From contig CAZTXG010000016.1 of the NCBI GenBank assembly GCA_964617335.1, positions 1 to 36,136 of the forward strand: a stretch of DNA of 36,136 nucleotides, given 5' to 3'. How positions within the stretch are numbered: the stretch's first letter is position 1; each line of letters starts with the position of its first letter. A program made the position numbers and the translations under genes. Source of the stretch: UBA2658 sp964617335. Lineage in GTDB: Bacteria; Bacillota; Clostridia; Oscillospirales; Oscillospiraceae. Below are positions 15,420 to 23,075 of the stretch, piece after piece. The notes beneath the pieces were generated by a model. The model did no database searches and was not told the origin of the DNA. It saw only the letters and a program-made list of their open reading frames with translations.

Positions 15420-16484
15420 TTACTCCATTGTAATATTGCTTCCTGTGGGAACAATGGCGATATAGCTTTTTCCAATGCCCAGCTCAAGCTCGCTGCCGTC
15501 CTCGCGAGTATATATAAAAGGAGCGCCGGAGCCGGAACGTGTCCAGTAAATGGGGATACTAAGACCGCCGCAGATAAAATACCCCTCGCCGCTTCCAATA
15601 AGGTCAACGTTTCGGCGGCCGTCATTATCTAGTATTTGCGTTTCAGCGTATAAAACAATAAGGTTTTTAAAGCCCACAGCCTCTCCGGTGTTCCCGTCTA
15701 TATAATCGCTGCCAAACTGACGGCCTGTGTATAATCCGGAGTCCGGGTGGAAGGTGAAATCAGTGTTTTTAAGTCCGGAAAAGCTGATATTTACAAAGGA
15801 GGCAGCAGCTGCAGAGTCTCCCATTGCAAGCTCGTCTGTAAAGAGAAGGCCGTAATTATAGTTGCTGTCATGGTCGGATGAATAGCCAAGGGTGGGGGTG
15901 TATTCAAGAAGTTTTTCCGAGCTTGTGAAAAGGCTGTGTTCGGTTCCGTATTGCTGACGGCTGGGGTCACGGTAAAAGATTTCGTTTGCATAGGCGCCGC
16001 GAACCCCGTCTATGTTATTAACACCTTTGGAGGCAATGTCGGAATAGGCCTGCTCGCTGCCGCCGGCATGGACATATATGGCATCATAGCTCATGGCAAG
16101 CTCAATATAATAGGGCCTTGAAGAGCGCATACTGCCGATTGTACCAACATTTTCAAGGTCGGAATAAATAGCAAGCATTCTGGTGATTTCGCCCTCTGCA
16201 AGGACCTCATAGATTATATCTGCACCGGAAACACCGCAGTGGGGCTGGGCAACGCTGATATTATTTATCATAATAGCGTAAGGCCGCTTTGAGCTGATAT
16301 CCTCTTCGATGGTTTCGCCGCTTAAGGGATTTTTTATTGGCTCCGGTTCCGGTTCGGCAGAAGGTTCCGGTGTAGATTCGATATGTTCCACAACAGGAGG
16401 CTGGCTAATTTCGCCTTCAATAAGCGGGGCGCAGGCCGAAAACAGCAGGAGCAGGGATAAAATAAGTAGACTTAGCTTTTTCAT
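15420..16484 (-). CDS. DUF3048 lipoprotein (YerB-like)
   Basis: An exported lipoprotein of 354 aa. Residues 1-19 are a type II signal sequence ending in the lipobox LFSAC. A Pro/Glu/Ser-rich spacer follows (~25-55), then the DUF3048 N-terminal domain with RPYAIMINNISVAQPHCGVSGADIIYE and IGSMRSSRPYYIELAM (~65-150). The C-terminal DUF3048 domain (~230-350) includes YIDGNTGEAVGFKNLIVLY and PIYWTRSGSGAPFIY. The biochemical function of YerB is not established. GGAGG directly precedes ATG 16484; the longer frame that starts 30 codons upstream lacks a site and would hide the lipobox. Confidence 0.92.
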   Translation of the reverse strand: MKKLSLLILSLLLLFSACAPLIEGEISQPPVVEHIESTPEPSAEPEPEPIKNPLSGETIEEDISSKRPYAIMINNISVAQPHCGVSGADIIYEVLAEGEITRMLAIYSDLENVGTIGSMRSSRPYYIELAMSYDAIYVHAGGSEQAYSDIASKGVNNIDGVRGAYANEIFYRDPSRQQYGTEHSLFTSSEKLLEYTPTLGYSSDHDSNYNYGLLFTDELAMGDSAAAASFVNISFSGLKNTDFTFHPDSGLYTGRQFGSDYIDGNTGEAVGFKNLIVLYAETQILDNDGRRNVDLIGSGEGYFICGGLSIPIYWTRSGSGAPFIYTREDGSELELGIGKSYIAIVPTGSNITME

Positions 16485-16567
16485 GGTTACCTCCATATTA
16501 TAAAAGAGCTTTAAAAATGTCTTAATAAGTCGAATTACGCTGATAATGATACTACCATTTAAGCTGG

Positions 16568-16596
16568 TTGTCAAACAGCGAAATAAGTGATAATAT
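16568..16596 (+). promoter_or_regulatory. Probable promoter of ywlG
   Basis: TTGTCA (16568-16573), 17-nt spacer, TAATAT (16591-16596), ending 42 bp before the ywlG start. Confidence 0.65.
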
Positions 16597-16638
16597 ATTT
16601 TTAAATATACAATAAAACCATAGAAGGGCGGGTTTACT

Positions 16639-17178
16639 ATGTATGAAAATATTAAAGTGGAGGCAGAGCGTCTTATAATAGAGCTTTTGGCTCAGGCAAA
16701 GCCAAAAAAAGGCGATATAATTATTATTGGCTGCTCCACCAGTGAAATTGCAGGAGAAAAAATTGGGCAAGGCTCCGCCCCCGAAGCGGCAGGAGCTGTG
16801 CTTGATGGCATTATGCCGCATCTAAATGAAAAAGGACTTTATCTTGCTGCCCAATGCTGCGAGCACCTTAACAGAGCCTTGGTTGTGGAAAGGCAGCTTG
16901 CGGAAAAATTAGGTCTTGAAATTGTTTTCGCCGTTCCGAAGCCTAAGGCGGGAGGCTCTTTTGCCGCTGCCGCTTATGAGTCTATGGAAGAACCCGTGTT
17001 GGTCGAGCATATAAAGGCCGCCGCCGGCATGGATATAGGCGAAACTTTAATCGGTATGCACCTTCGGGATGTAGCGGTTCCTTTGCGCCTTTCTGTAAAA
17101 ACCTTGGGACAGGCTAGGGTCACTGCCGCTAAAACAAGACCAAAACTTATAGGCGGAGCAAGGGCCCAATATGAATAA
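16639..17178 (+). CDS. ywlG: UPF0340 / TIGR01440 family protein (YwlG)
   Basis: A 179-aa cytosolic protein of the YwlG family (DUF436). Typical stretches are IIIIGCSTSEIAGEKIGQGSA (residues ~30-50), GLYLAAQCCEHLNRALVVER with a conserved Cys-Cys-Glu-His, VPKPKAGGSFAAAAY, and DIGETLIGMHLRDVAVPLRL near the C-terminus. The family is widely kept in Firmicutes, but its reaction is unknown. Nearby genes give no clear clue. AGGGCGGG lies before the ATG. It is transcribed divergently from the DUF3048 lipoprotein gene. A single-gene unit is likely, because a separate promoter and leader precede nfnA. Confidence 0.92.
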   Translation: MYENIKVEAERLIIELLAQAKPKKGDIIIIGCSTSEIAGEKIGQGSAPEAAGAVLDGIMPHLNEKGLYLAAQCCEHLNRALVVERQLAEKLGLEIVFAVPKPKAGGSFAAAAYESMEEPVLVEHIKAAAGMDIGETLIGMHLRDVAVPLRLSVKTLGQARVTAAKTRPKLIGGARAQYE

Positions 17179-17259
17179 GCTTTTTGCCCTCCGTTAAGGA
17201 TCATGGAAAAAGAATATTATTTAATTTATTGATTTAATGTGATATTTTGCTTAAGCCTC

Positions 17260-17288
17260 TTTAAAAGCTATAAAAATACTGTTATAAT
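17260..17288 (+). promoter_or_regulatory. Probable promoter of nfnA-nfnB
   Basis: TTTAAA (17260-17265), 17-nt spacer, TATAAT (17283-17288). The -35 is weak. It implies a leader of about 125 nt. Confidence 0.5.
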
Positions 17289-17327
17289 CATGCACACTGT
17301 GCTTTATGCCGATTTATTGGTAATAGA

Positions 17328-17370
17328 GGCCTGTGATTTTTTGTTTTGCAGGCCGGCAATAGTAGCCGGC
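17328..17370 (+). promoter_or_regulatory. Leader with two mutually exclusive hairpins upstream of nfnA
   Basis: GGCCTG (17328-17333) can pair with CAGGCC (17349-17354). GCCGGC (17352-17357) can pair with GCCGGC (17365-17370). The two stems share 17352-17354, so only one can form in full. GGCAATAG also occurs twice around the second stem. No T tract follows. Confidence 0.4.
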
Positions 17371-17418
17371 AGGCAATAGTTATCGCATATTTCCTATTTT
17401 ATGTTGTGGGGGAAATCC

Positions 17419-18270
17419 ATGTACAAAATATTAAAAAAACGAGCTTTAAACGCTGCCGGAACGACAATTGAAATGGTAATCCATGCGCCCCTTGTGGCAA
17501 GAAAATGCCTTGCCGGTCAGTTTATAATTTTCCGTCTTGACGAATACGGCGAGCGTATTCCCCTGACCATAGCGGGTTTCAACAGGGAAAAAGGCACTGT
17601 GACCATTATGTTTCAGCCTGCGGGGCGCTCCACCTCACTTTTGGCAAAACTTGAGGAAGGGGACGAAATTTTAGACTTTGCCGGCCCCTTGGGAAAACCT
17701 TCAGAGATAGACGGGCTTTCCAGGGTTGCCGTTGTTGGCGGGGGAGTTGGCTGCGCCATTGCCTATCCTGTAGCTAAAGCAATGCATGAAAAAGGCATTG
17801 AGGTGGACATGATTGCAGGCTTTAAAAGCCATGACCTTGTGATGCTTGAGGAGGAAATGTCAGCCGCCAGCAAAAACCTTTATATCTGCACCGACGACGG
17901 AAGCTATGGAGAAAAGGGCTTTGTCACCCAAAAGCTGAAGGAGCTTATTGATTCCGGAAACAGCTATGACGAGGTTGTTGCAATAGGCCCCGGAGTTATG
18001 ATGAAGGCGGTTTCGGAAACCACTCGCCCTTACGGCATAAAAACCCTTGTATCACTAAACCCCATTATGATAGACGGAACGGGTATGTGCGGCGGCTGCC
18101 GTGTAACCGTTGGCGGTGAAACCCGTTTTGCCTGTGTGGACGGACCGGAGTTTGACGGCCATCTTGTTGACTGGGACGAGCTTATAAAGCGGGGCGCCTT
18201 TTACAGGGATGAGGAATCAGAGGGCAGGGACAGCTCCTGCAGGCTTTTGGAGGGCGCAGAAAATGTCTAA
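17419..18270 (+). CDS. nfnA: NfnA-like ferredoxin-NADP reductase subunit (FAD/NAD-binding, [2Fe-2S])
   Basis: The small subunit of an NADH-dependent ferredoxin:NADP oxidoreductase, related to dihydroorotate dehydrogenase electron-transfer subunits. The 283-aa protein has an FAD-binding barrel (RIPLTIAGFN, TVTIMFQPAGRST, residues ~45-75) and an NAD-binding Rossmann part (VAVVGGGVGCAIAYPVAKAM, ~100). The C-terminal cluster GTGMCGGCRVTVGGETRFACVDGPEF (~217-245) has Cys ligands for [2Fe-2S]. GGGGGA upstream favours ATG 17419 over the ATG 18 nt before it. Its stop overlaps the nfnB start by 8 nt. The pair can balance NADH, NADPH and reduced ferredoxin by flavin bifurcation in anaerobes. Confidence 0.88.
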   Translation: MYKILKKRALNAAGTTIEMVIHAPLVARKCLAGQFIIFRLDEYGERIPLTIAGFNREKGTVTIMFQPAGRSTSLLAKLEEGDEILDFAGPLGKPSEIDGLSRVAVVGGGVGCAIAYPVAKAMHEKGIEVDMIAGFKSHDLVMLEEEMSAASKNLYICTDDGSYGEKGFVTQKLKELIDSGNSYDEVVAIGPGVMMKAVSETTRPYGIKTLVSLNPIMIDGTGMCGGCRVTVGGETRFACVDGPEFDGHLVDWDELIKRGAFYRDEESEGRDSSCRLLEGAENV

Positions 18271-19669
18271 ACCTAATATGTCTCCAAAAAAAAATCCCAT
18301 GCCCGAGCAGGAGCCCAAGGTTCGCAATAAGAATTTTTCCGAGGTTGCCTTAGGCTACAGCCCTGAAACGGCAATGGACGAAGCCAGACGCTGTCTTAAC
18401 TGTAAGAACAAGCCCTGTGTCGCCGGCTGCCCTGTTAATGTACGCATACCCGAATTTATAGAGCAAGTTGCCATAGGGGAATTTGAAAAGGCCTTTGAAA
18501 TTATAAATTCAACAAATGCCTTGCCTGCTGTCTGCGGCAGAGTTTGCCCCCAGGAGAGCCAATGCGAGGAAAAATGCGTCAGGGCTATAAAAGGCGAAAG
18601 CGTTGCCATAGGCAGGTTAGAGCGCTTTGTTGCCGATTATCACAGGGAAAACGCCCAAAGCGATAATGAAACAAAGGGCTGCATACTTAGAAACGGCTAC
18701 CGTGTCGCCGTTATCGGCTCCGGCCCTGCCGGACTTAGCTGCGCCGGCGATTTAAACCGGCTGGGCTATGAGGTCACGGTTTTCGAGGCCTTCCACAAGG
18801 CAGGGGGAGTTTTGGTATACGGCATACCGGAGTTTCGCCTTCCCAAAGACATTGTCCAAAAGGAAATCGACGAGCTTTCCGCCTGCGGCGTAAGCTTTGA
18901 AACCAATGCCGTTATCGGCAGAGCTATAAGCATAGACGAGCTTTTTGAGGAAGGTTATAAGGCTGTTTTCATTGGCTCCGGTGCGGGGCTTCCCCAGTTT
19001 ATGAAAATCCCCGGTGAGAACCTTTTGGGGGTATATTCGGCAAACGAATATTTAACCCGCATAAATCTTATGAAGGCCTATCTGCCTGAATACGAAACAC
19101 CCTTAAAGCCTGCAAAGCGTGTTGCCGTTGTGGGCGGGGGAAACGTCGCCATGGACAGCGCCCGCTGCGCAAAACGTATGGGGGCCGAGGAAGTTTATAT
19201 AGTTTACCGCCGCAGCCTTAAGGAGCTTCCCGCAAGGCAGGAGGAGGTTCACCATGCCATGGAGGAGGAAATTATCTTTAAGCTTCTCAATAATCCCGTG
19301 GCGGTTTTAGGCAACGATAAAGGCATGGTGCGTGGTCTTGAATGTGTTGAAATGGAGCTGGGCGAGCCTGACGAATCCGGCCGCCGCCGTCCTGTTGAAA
19401 TTAAAGGCTCAAACTTTGTTCTTGATGTGGACGCTGTAATAATTGCCATTGGCACAAGCCCAAATCCCCTTATAAAATCCACCACCGAAGGCCTTGAGGT
19501 AAATAAAAAAGGCTGCATAATCGCAGACGAAGGCGGTGCTACCAGCCGTGAGGGCGTTTTCGCCGGAGGGGATGCTGTGACAGGGGCTGCAACAGTAATT
19601 CTTGCCATGGGAGCAGGGAAAAAGGCCGCCGAGAGCATAGACGAATATATAAAAAATAAATACCCATAA
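18263..19669 (+). CDS. nfnB: NfnB-like subunit / GltA-type NADPH oxidoreductase
   Basis: The large flavoprotein partner of NfnA, homologous to the glutamate synthase small subunit (TIGR01316-like). The 468-aa protein has N-terminal Cys clusters for two [4Fe-4S] centres: CLNCKNKPCVAGCPV (residues ~36-50) and CGRVCPQESQCEEKC (~88-102). FAD-binding is VAVIGSGPAGLSCAGDL (~150) and NADPH-binding is VAVVGGGNVAMDSARCA (~290). The C-terminal FAD motif ends in GVFAGGDAVTGAATVILAMGAG. ATG 18263 with GGAGG at 18249-18253 overlaps the nfnA stop, so translation is coupled. No glutamate synthase large subunit is nearby, which favours the Nfn role over GOGAT. Confidence 0.88.
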   Translation: MSKPNMSPKKNPMPEQEPKVRNKNFSEVALGYSPETAMDEARRCLNCKNKPCVAGCPVNVRIPEFIEQVAIGEFEKAFEIINSTNALPAVCGRVCPQESQCEEKCVRAIKGESVAIGRLERFVADYHRENAQSDNETKGCILRNGYRVAVIGSGPAGLSCAGDLNRLGYEVTVFEAFHKAGGVLVYGIPEFRLPKDIVQKEIDELSACGVSFETNAVIGRAISIDELFEEGYKAVFIGSGAGLPQFMKIPGENLLGVYSANEYLTRINLMKAYLPEYETPLKPAKRVAVVGGGNVAMDSARCAKRMGAEEVYIVYRRSLKELPARQEEVHHAMEEEIIFKLLNNPVAVLGNDKGMVRGLECVEMELGEPDESGRRRPVEIKGSNFVLDVDAVIIAIGTSPNPLIKSTTEGLEVNKKGCIIADEGGATSREGVFAGGDAVTGAATVILAMGAGKKAAESIDEYIKNKYP

Positions 19670-19674
19670 ATAAT

Positions 19675-19706
19675 AAGGCGCATTCACTATAAAGTGAGTG
19701 CGCCTT
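19675..19706. terminator. Hairpin between nfnB and the coaX-like gene
   Basis: AAGGCGCA-TCAC pairs with GTGA-TGCGCCTT (about 13 bp with one mismatch, 5-6-nt loop) between convergent genes. The tail is only moderately T-rich. Confidence 0.65.
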
Positions 19707-19756
19707 GGCTTTAATAATAGCTGCAAATTAGGTTAACATAATATTAGTTGACATAA

Positions 19757-20530
19757 TCATGAACGTTTATTTTTCTTATAAATCATCCAAAGTCCACGCA
19801 TTAAAAGCTCCTTGTCAATGACTATATCTTTGCGCTTACAGTGGGGAATAATTGTGTCTGCCCAGTCACCTGCCGCGACAATGGACACCTTGTCTTCCAG
19901 TTCATCTTCAATTCTTTCAATAAGCCCGTCTATCATGGCGGCAGAACCATGGACAAGGCCGCTTTGCATACAGGTATCTGTGGTTTTGCATATAACCTGA
20001 GGGGTGGGGCTTATACTGACATTGGAAAGCTGGGCGGCGGCCCTTGCCAAAGCCACCTGTGATACCATGGGGCCGGGGCAGATAACCCCGCCAACATAGC
20101 GGCCTGATTTGTCGAGTATGCCCATGGCCGTGGCAGTTCCCATTTCTATGATGACACAGGGCAGGGGATACCTGGCTATGGCGGCAACGGCAGCGGAAAC
20201 AAAGTCTCCGCCCAGCTCTGTGGGGTCCTCCAAACGGATATCAAGGCCTGTTTTAACACCGGGACCAACAACAAGAGGCTTAAATCCCGTGGCCTTTTTA
20301 ATAGCAGACTCCATTATTCCTGTAAGGGTTGGAACCACAGAAGCAATAATAGCGCCATCGACTGTTTTAAGGTCAAAGCTGTTTTGCCTTGCCACAAGGT
20401 CGAGAAAAACGGCATATTCATCGGCCGTTCTAGCCTTATCCGAGGATAACCTTGCCGAAAAAACGGCCTTTTCGCCGTTCATAACCGAGAAAACAACATT
20501 AGTGTTGCTGATGTCAACCGTCAATACCAT
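19757..20530 (-). CDS. Type III pantothenate kinase-like protein (CoaX family), divergent active site
   Basis: CoaX phosphorylates pantothenate, the first step of coenzyme A synthesis. The 257-aa protein has the ASKHA fold and family landmarks: VLTVDISNTNVVFSV at the start, VGPGVKTGLDI (~88-97), DPTELGGDFVSAAVAA (~102-117), IIEMGTATAMG (~127-137), GGVICPGPMVS and MQSGLVHGSAAMIDGLIERIE. Key positions depart from the usual motifs as I know them. DxGNT is D-I-S-N-T, the GADR-N motif is GGDFVS (Arg and Asn lost), and the DxGTAT catalytic Asp is Glu129. It may be a weak or repurposed paralogue. GGGGGAG before ATG 20530 sets the start. It is convergent to nfnB. Confidence 0.8.
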   Translation of the reverse strand: MVLTVDISNTNVVFSVMNGEKAVFSARLSSDKARTADEYAVFLDLVARQNSFDLKTVDGAIIASVVPTLTGIMESAIKKATGFKPLVVGPGVKTGLDIRLEDPTELGGDFVSAAVAAIARYPLPCVIIEMGTATAMGILDKSGRYVGGVICPGPMVSQVALARAAAQLSNVSISPTPQVICKTTDTCMQSGLVHGSAAMIDGLIERIEDELEDKVSIVAAGDWADTIIPHCKRKDIVIDKELLMRGLWMIYKKNKRS

Positions 20531-20656
20531 AAGGCTCCCCCAAAAGATTTTCATGCTTATTTTATATGCTTAGTTTACCAAAATGACCCCTCTAAGTCAA
20601 ACTCTTAAAATTCTTTCAGTCTTGCCGCCAAAACAACAAAAACGCACAAAAAAAGC

Positions 20657-20685
20657 TTGCAAATATATGTATGATGTGCTACACT
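20657..20685 (+). promoter_or_regulatory. Promoter of the rimP-nusA-infB operon
   Basis: TTGCAA (20657-20662), 17-nt spacer, TACACT (20680-20685). The predicted start is near 20692, which gives a leader of about 90 nt before rimP. Confidence 0.7.
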
Positions 20686-20710
20686 ACTAATGTTAGTGTA
20701 AGAAGTAAGT

Positions 20711-20749
20711 ATGACGAGTGGGGCTTTCCCACTTTTTTTGTTGAGCTAA
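20711..20749 (+). other. Possible 12-codon leader ORF spanning the attenuator hairpin
   Basis: ATG 20711 to TAA 20749 encodes MTSGAFPLFLLS across the hairpin at 20717-20733. A ribosome on it would open the hairpin. The ribosome binding site is weak (AAGAAGTAAG), so its use is uncertain. Confidence 0.25.
20717..20740 (+). terminator. Intrinsic terminator/attenuator in the rimP-nusA leader
   Basis: AGTGGG (20717-20722) pairs with CCCACT (20728-20733) across a 5-nt loop and is followed by seven further T. It lies after the operon promoter and before rimP. A NusA-sensitive leader terminator controlling the nusA operon has been reported in Bacillus subtilis; that role here is inference. Confidence 0.7.
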
Positions 20750-20765
20750 AATTAATTGTAAGAAA

Positions 20766-20786
20766 ATGGTAGTAGTGTTAGTATGA
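20766..20786 (+). other. Possible mini-ORF overlapping the rimP start
   Basis: ATG 20766 begins MVVVLV and stops at TGA 20784-20786, overlapping the rimP ATG as ATGA. rimP itself has no clear Shine-Dalgarno site, so coupling from this mini-ORF is conceivable. Its own site is also weak. Confidence 0.25.
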
Positions 20787-21235
20787 GTAAAGTTACAGAC
20801 ATTGTAAGCGAAATAGCCTTGCCCATAGTTGAAGAGCTCGGTTGTGAGCTTTGGGATGTAGAATATGTTTCCGAGGCGGGCCAATGGTATCTTCGGGTTT
20901 ATATTGATAAGCCTGAGGGTATTTCAATAGACGACTGCGAGGCAGTCAGCCGTGCCATTGACCCGATACTAGACGAGCGTGACCCCATACCAACAAGCTA
21001 TATCTTTGAAGTCTCCTCCTCGGGGCTTGAAAGACCCCTTAAAAAGCCCAGTCATTTTGAGCGCTTTATCGGGGAGCCTGTTGAGCTTAAGCTTTATAAG
21101 CCTCAAAACGGCTCAAAGCTGTTTATAGGCACCCTTAAAAGCTATGATAAGGGCAATGTCACAATAGACACAGACGGTGGGGAGCTTTGTTTTACAAAAG
21201 ACCAAATAGCCCTCGTACGTACGAGACTTGTTTAA
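20783..21235 (+). CDS. rimP: Ribosome maturation factor RimP
   Basis: It assists 30S subunit assembly. The 150-aa protein has the two RimP domains. The N-terminal alpha/beta domain shows EELGCELWDVEYVSE, LRVYIDKPEGISIDDCEAVSRAIDPILDE and the signature YIFEVSSSGLERPLKKPSHFERFIG (residues ~70-95). The C-terminal SH3-like barrel shows GTLKSYDKGNVTID and ends in KDQIALVRTRL. First gene of the translation/RNA operon and 20 bp before nusA, as in other Firmicutes. The start lacks a canonical ribosome binding site, while nusA has a clear GGAGG. Confidence 0.96.
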   Translation: MSKVTDIVSEIALPIVEELGCELWDVEYVSEAGQWYLRVYIDKPEGISIDDCEAVSRAIDPILDERDPIPTSYIFEVSSSGLERPLKKPSHFERFIGEPVELKLYKPQNGSKLFIGTLKSYDKGNVTIDTDGGELCFTKDQIALVRTRLV

Positions 21236-21255
21236 TTTCGGGAGGATAACTTATA

Positions 21256-22326
21256 ATGAACGCTGAATTTTTTACGGCAATTGAAGATATAGAGCGGGAA
21301 AAGGGAATTCCCAAAGAATATATGCATGAGAAAATCACTCAGGCTCTCCTTGCGGCATATAAAAAGGATAATCCCGGCTGTGGTGATAATGTTATTATCA
21401 ACATGGACGACACAAAAAAGAAAATAGATATGTTTTTGCGCATGGAGGTTGTGGAGGAAGTTGAAAATCCCGCCGCGCAAATTCTTCTGGAAGCTGCCCG
21501 CTCTTATTCAAAACGTGCCAAGGTCGGCGGGTTTATTGAAATACCCATTGAAACCAAAAAGTTCGGCAGAATAGCTGCTCAGGCAGCAAAGCAGGTTATA
21601 ATTCAGGGAATTCGCGAGGCCGAGCGCGGCATTATCTTTGACGAGTTTACATCTAAGGAGCAGGAGATACTTACGGGAACCGTCTCCAGAATAGAGCCGA
21701 GAACCGGCAGTATTTCCATTAAAATAAACTCAAACTCCGAATACACAGAAGCCATGCTTTCTCCCAATGAGCAGATAAAAGGCGAGAGACTTACAGAAGG
21801 CCAAATGATAAAGGTCTATGTAGTAGAGGTTAGAAAATCAACCAGAGGCCCTCAGGTTCTCATTTCCCGCACTCATCCGGGCCTTGTTAAGCGACTTTTC
21901 GAGCTTGAAGTTCCGGAAATTTATGACGGAATTGTTGAAATAAAAAGCATAGCAAGAGAAGCCGGCAGCCGCACTAAGATTGCCGTTTGGTCAAACGACC
22001 CTGATGTGGACCCCATTGGCGCCTGCGTAGGCCCCAAGGGCGGCCGTGTTGCCGGCATAGTAGATGAGCTTTGCGGAGAAAAGATTGACATTGTAAAATA
22101 CAGCGAGGACCCCGGTGAATTTGTCGCGGCGGCCCTGTCTCCGGCAGATGCCGTCAGTGTTACAACCATGGACGAGGGCAAAAGCTGCAGGGTTATAGTT
22201 CCCGACAGCCAGCTTTCTCTTGCCATAGGCAAGGAAGGCCAAAACGTAAGGCTTGCCGCAAAGCTGACAGGATATAAAATTGACATTAAGCCCGAATCTG
22301 AGGGGCAAAGCTACGAAGATTTCTAA
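21256..22326 (+). CDS. nusA: Transcription termination/antitermination factor NusA
   Basis: It binds RNA polymerase and nascent RNA, modulating pausing and intrinsic termination. The 356-aa Gram-positive form lacks the C-terminal acidic repeats of E. coli NusA. The N-terminal polymerase-binding domain (1-~125) starts MNAEFFTAIEDIEREKGIPKE-like. The S1 domain follows (GTVSRIEPRTGSISI, ~145-200). KH1 has RTHPGLVKRLFELEVPEIYDGIVEIKSIAREAG, then the GACVGPKGGRVAGIVDELCGEKIDIV motif (~255-280), and KH2 has LAIGKEGQNVRLAAKLTGYKIDI. GGAGG precedes the ATG. NusA may act on the terminator in its own operon leader. Confidence 0.97.
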   Translation: MNAEFFTAIEDIEREKGIPKEYMHEKITQALLAAYKKDNPGCGDNVIINMDDTKKKIDMFLRMEVVEEVENPAAQILLEAARSYSKRAKVGGFIEIPIETKKFGRIAAQAAKQVIIQGIREAERGIIFDEFTSKEQEILTGTVSRIEPRTGSISIKINSNSEYTEAMLSPNEQIKGERLTEGQMIKVYVVEVRKSTRGPQVLISRTHPGLVKRLFELEVPEIYDGIVEIKSIAREAGSRTKIAVWSNDPDVDPIGACVGPKGGRVAGIVDELCGEKIDIVKYSEDPGEFVAAALSPADAVSVTTMDEGKSCRVIVPDSQLSLAIGKEGQNVRLAAKLTGYKIDIKPESEGQSYEDF

Positions 22327-22357
22327 TTAACACAAATAACAACAGGAGGTGGCCGTT

Positions 22358-22627
22358 GTGCCTAAAAAAATTCCTATGCGACAGTGTACCGGCTGCCGCG
22401 AGATGAAGCCGAAGCGTGAGCTTATTCGAGTTGTAAGGTCACCAGAGGCCGAGATTTCCCTTGATTTTAAAGGAAAAGCCTCGGGGAGAGGTGCCTACCT
22501 TTGCAAAAATCCCCTTTGTTTAAAAAAGGCCATTAAAAGCCGTGCCCTTGAACGTTCATTAGAAGTTTCCATTCCGGAGGAAATTTACGCTCAGCTTGAA
22601 GAGCAGATGGAGGCGGAAAATGGATAA
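22358..22627 (+). CDS. ylxR: YlxR family RNA-binding protein (DUF448)
   Basis: A small basic protein of 89 aa with the YlxR signature: PMRQCTGCREMKPKRELIRVV at the start and GKASGRGAYLCKNPLCLKKAIKSRALERS in the middle, with the conserved GRGAY loop. YlxR has been proposed to bind RNA and, in Bacillus, to affect gene expression; its molecular role is unsettled. GTG 22358 is the start, because the in-frame GTG at 22349 is part of the AGGAGGTG binding site. The stop overlaps the ylxQ start, so the two are probably coupled, as is usual for this operon. Confidence 0.93.
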   Translation: MPKKIPMRQCTGCREMKPKRELIRVVRSPEAEISLDFKGKASGRGAYLCKNPLCLKKAIKSRALERSLEVSIPEEIYAQLEEQMEAENG

Positions 22628-23075
22628 AACACTGGGTTATCTTGGTCTTGCGAAAAAGGCCGGCGCTCTGCAAACCGGAGAAACAAACTCCGGAGCGGCG
22701 GTCAGAGCCGGTAAGGCAAGGGTTCTGCTTATAGCTTCTGACGCGTCGGAAAATGCCCGCCGCCGTGCCGAGGGCTTTATATACTCCACGCAAACACCCC
22801 TTGTCACCCTGCCTTATTCTAAATTGGAGCTGTCTTCCGCTGTTGGCTCCTCCGATTGTGCAATGGCCGCTATTACGGATATAGGGCTGGCGGCTGTTTT
22901 CATGTCGTCACTATGCGACAGCAGTGATTCCTATAAGGATACGGCAAAGCTTCTGGAGCAAAAAAATGAAAAAGCAAAAGTTCGAAAGCGAGAGGCTTTA
23001 GCCCACGACAGGAACAAAAAAACGGGCAGAACCGCAAAAGATGCTAAATCGGGTAAGAGGAGGAAGAATAAATGA
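22620..23075 (+). CDS. ylxQ: YlxQ, L7Ae/L30e-like ribosomal protein
   Basis: A K-turn-binding-type protein with an L7Ae core at residues 1-~100: LGYLGLAKKAGALQTGETNSGAAVRAGKARVLLIASDAS, then TPLVTLPYSKLELSSAVGS and AAITDIGLAAVF. The remaining ~50 residues are a Lys/Arg-rich tail, longer than in the ~100-aa Bacillus protein. ATG 22620 overlaps the ylxR end. The infB start overlaps its own stop as ATGA, so translation is coupled on both sides. The in-frame ATG at 22596 lies inside ylxR and has no site. Confidence 0.92.
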   Translation: MDKTLGYLGLAKKAGALQTGETNSGAAVRAGKARVLLIASDASENARRRAEGFIYSTQTPLVTLPYSKLELSSAVGSSDCAMAAITDIGLAAVFMSSLCDSSDSYKDTAKLLEQKNEKAKVRKREALAHDRNKKTGRTAKDAKSGKRRKNK

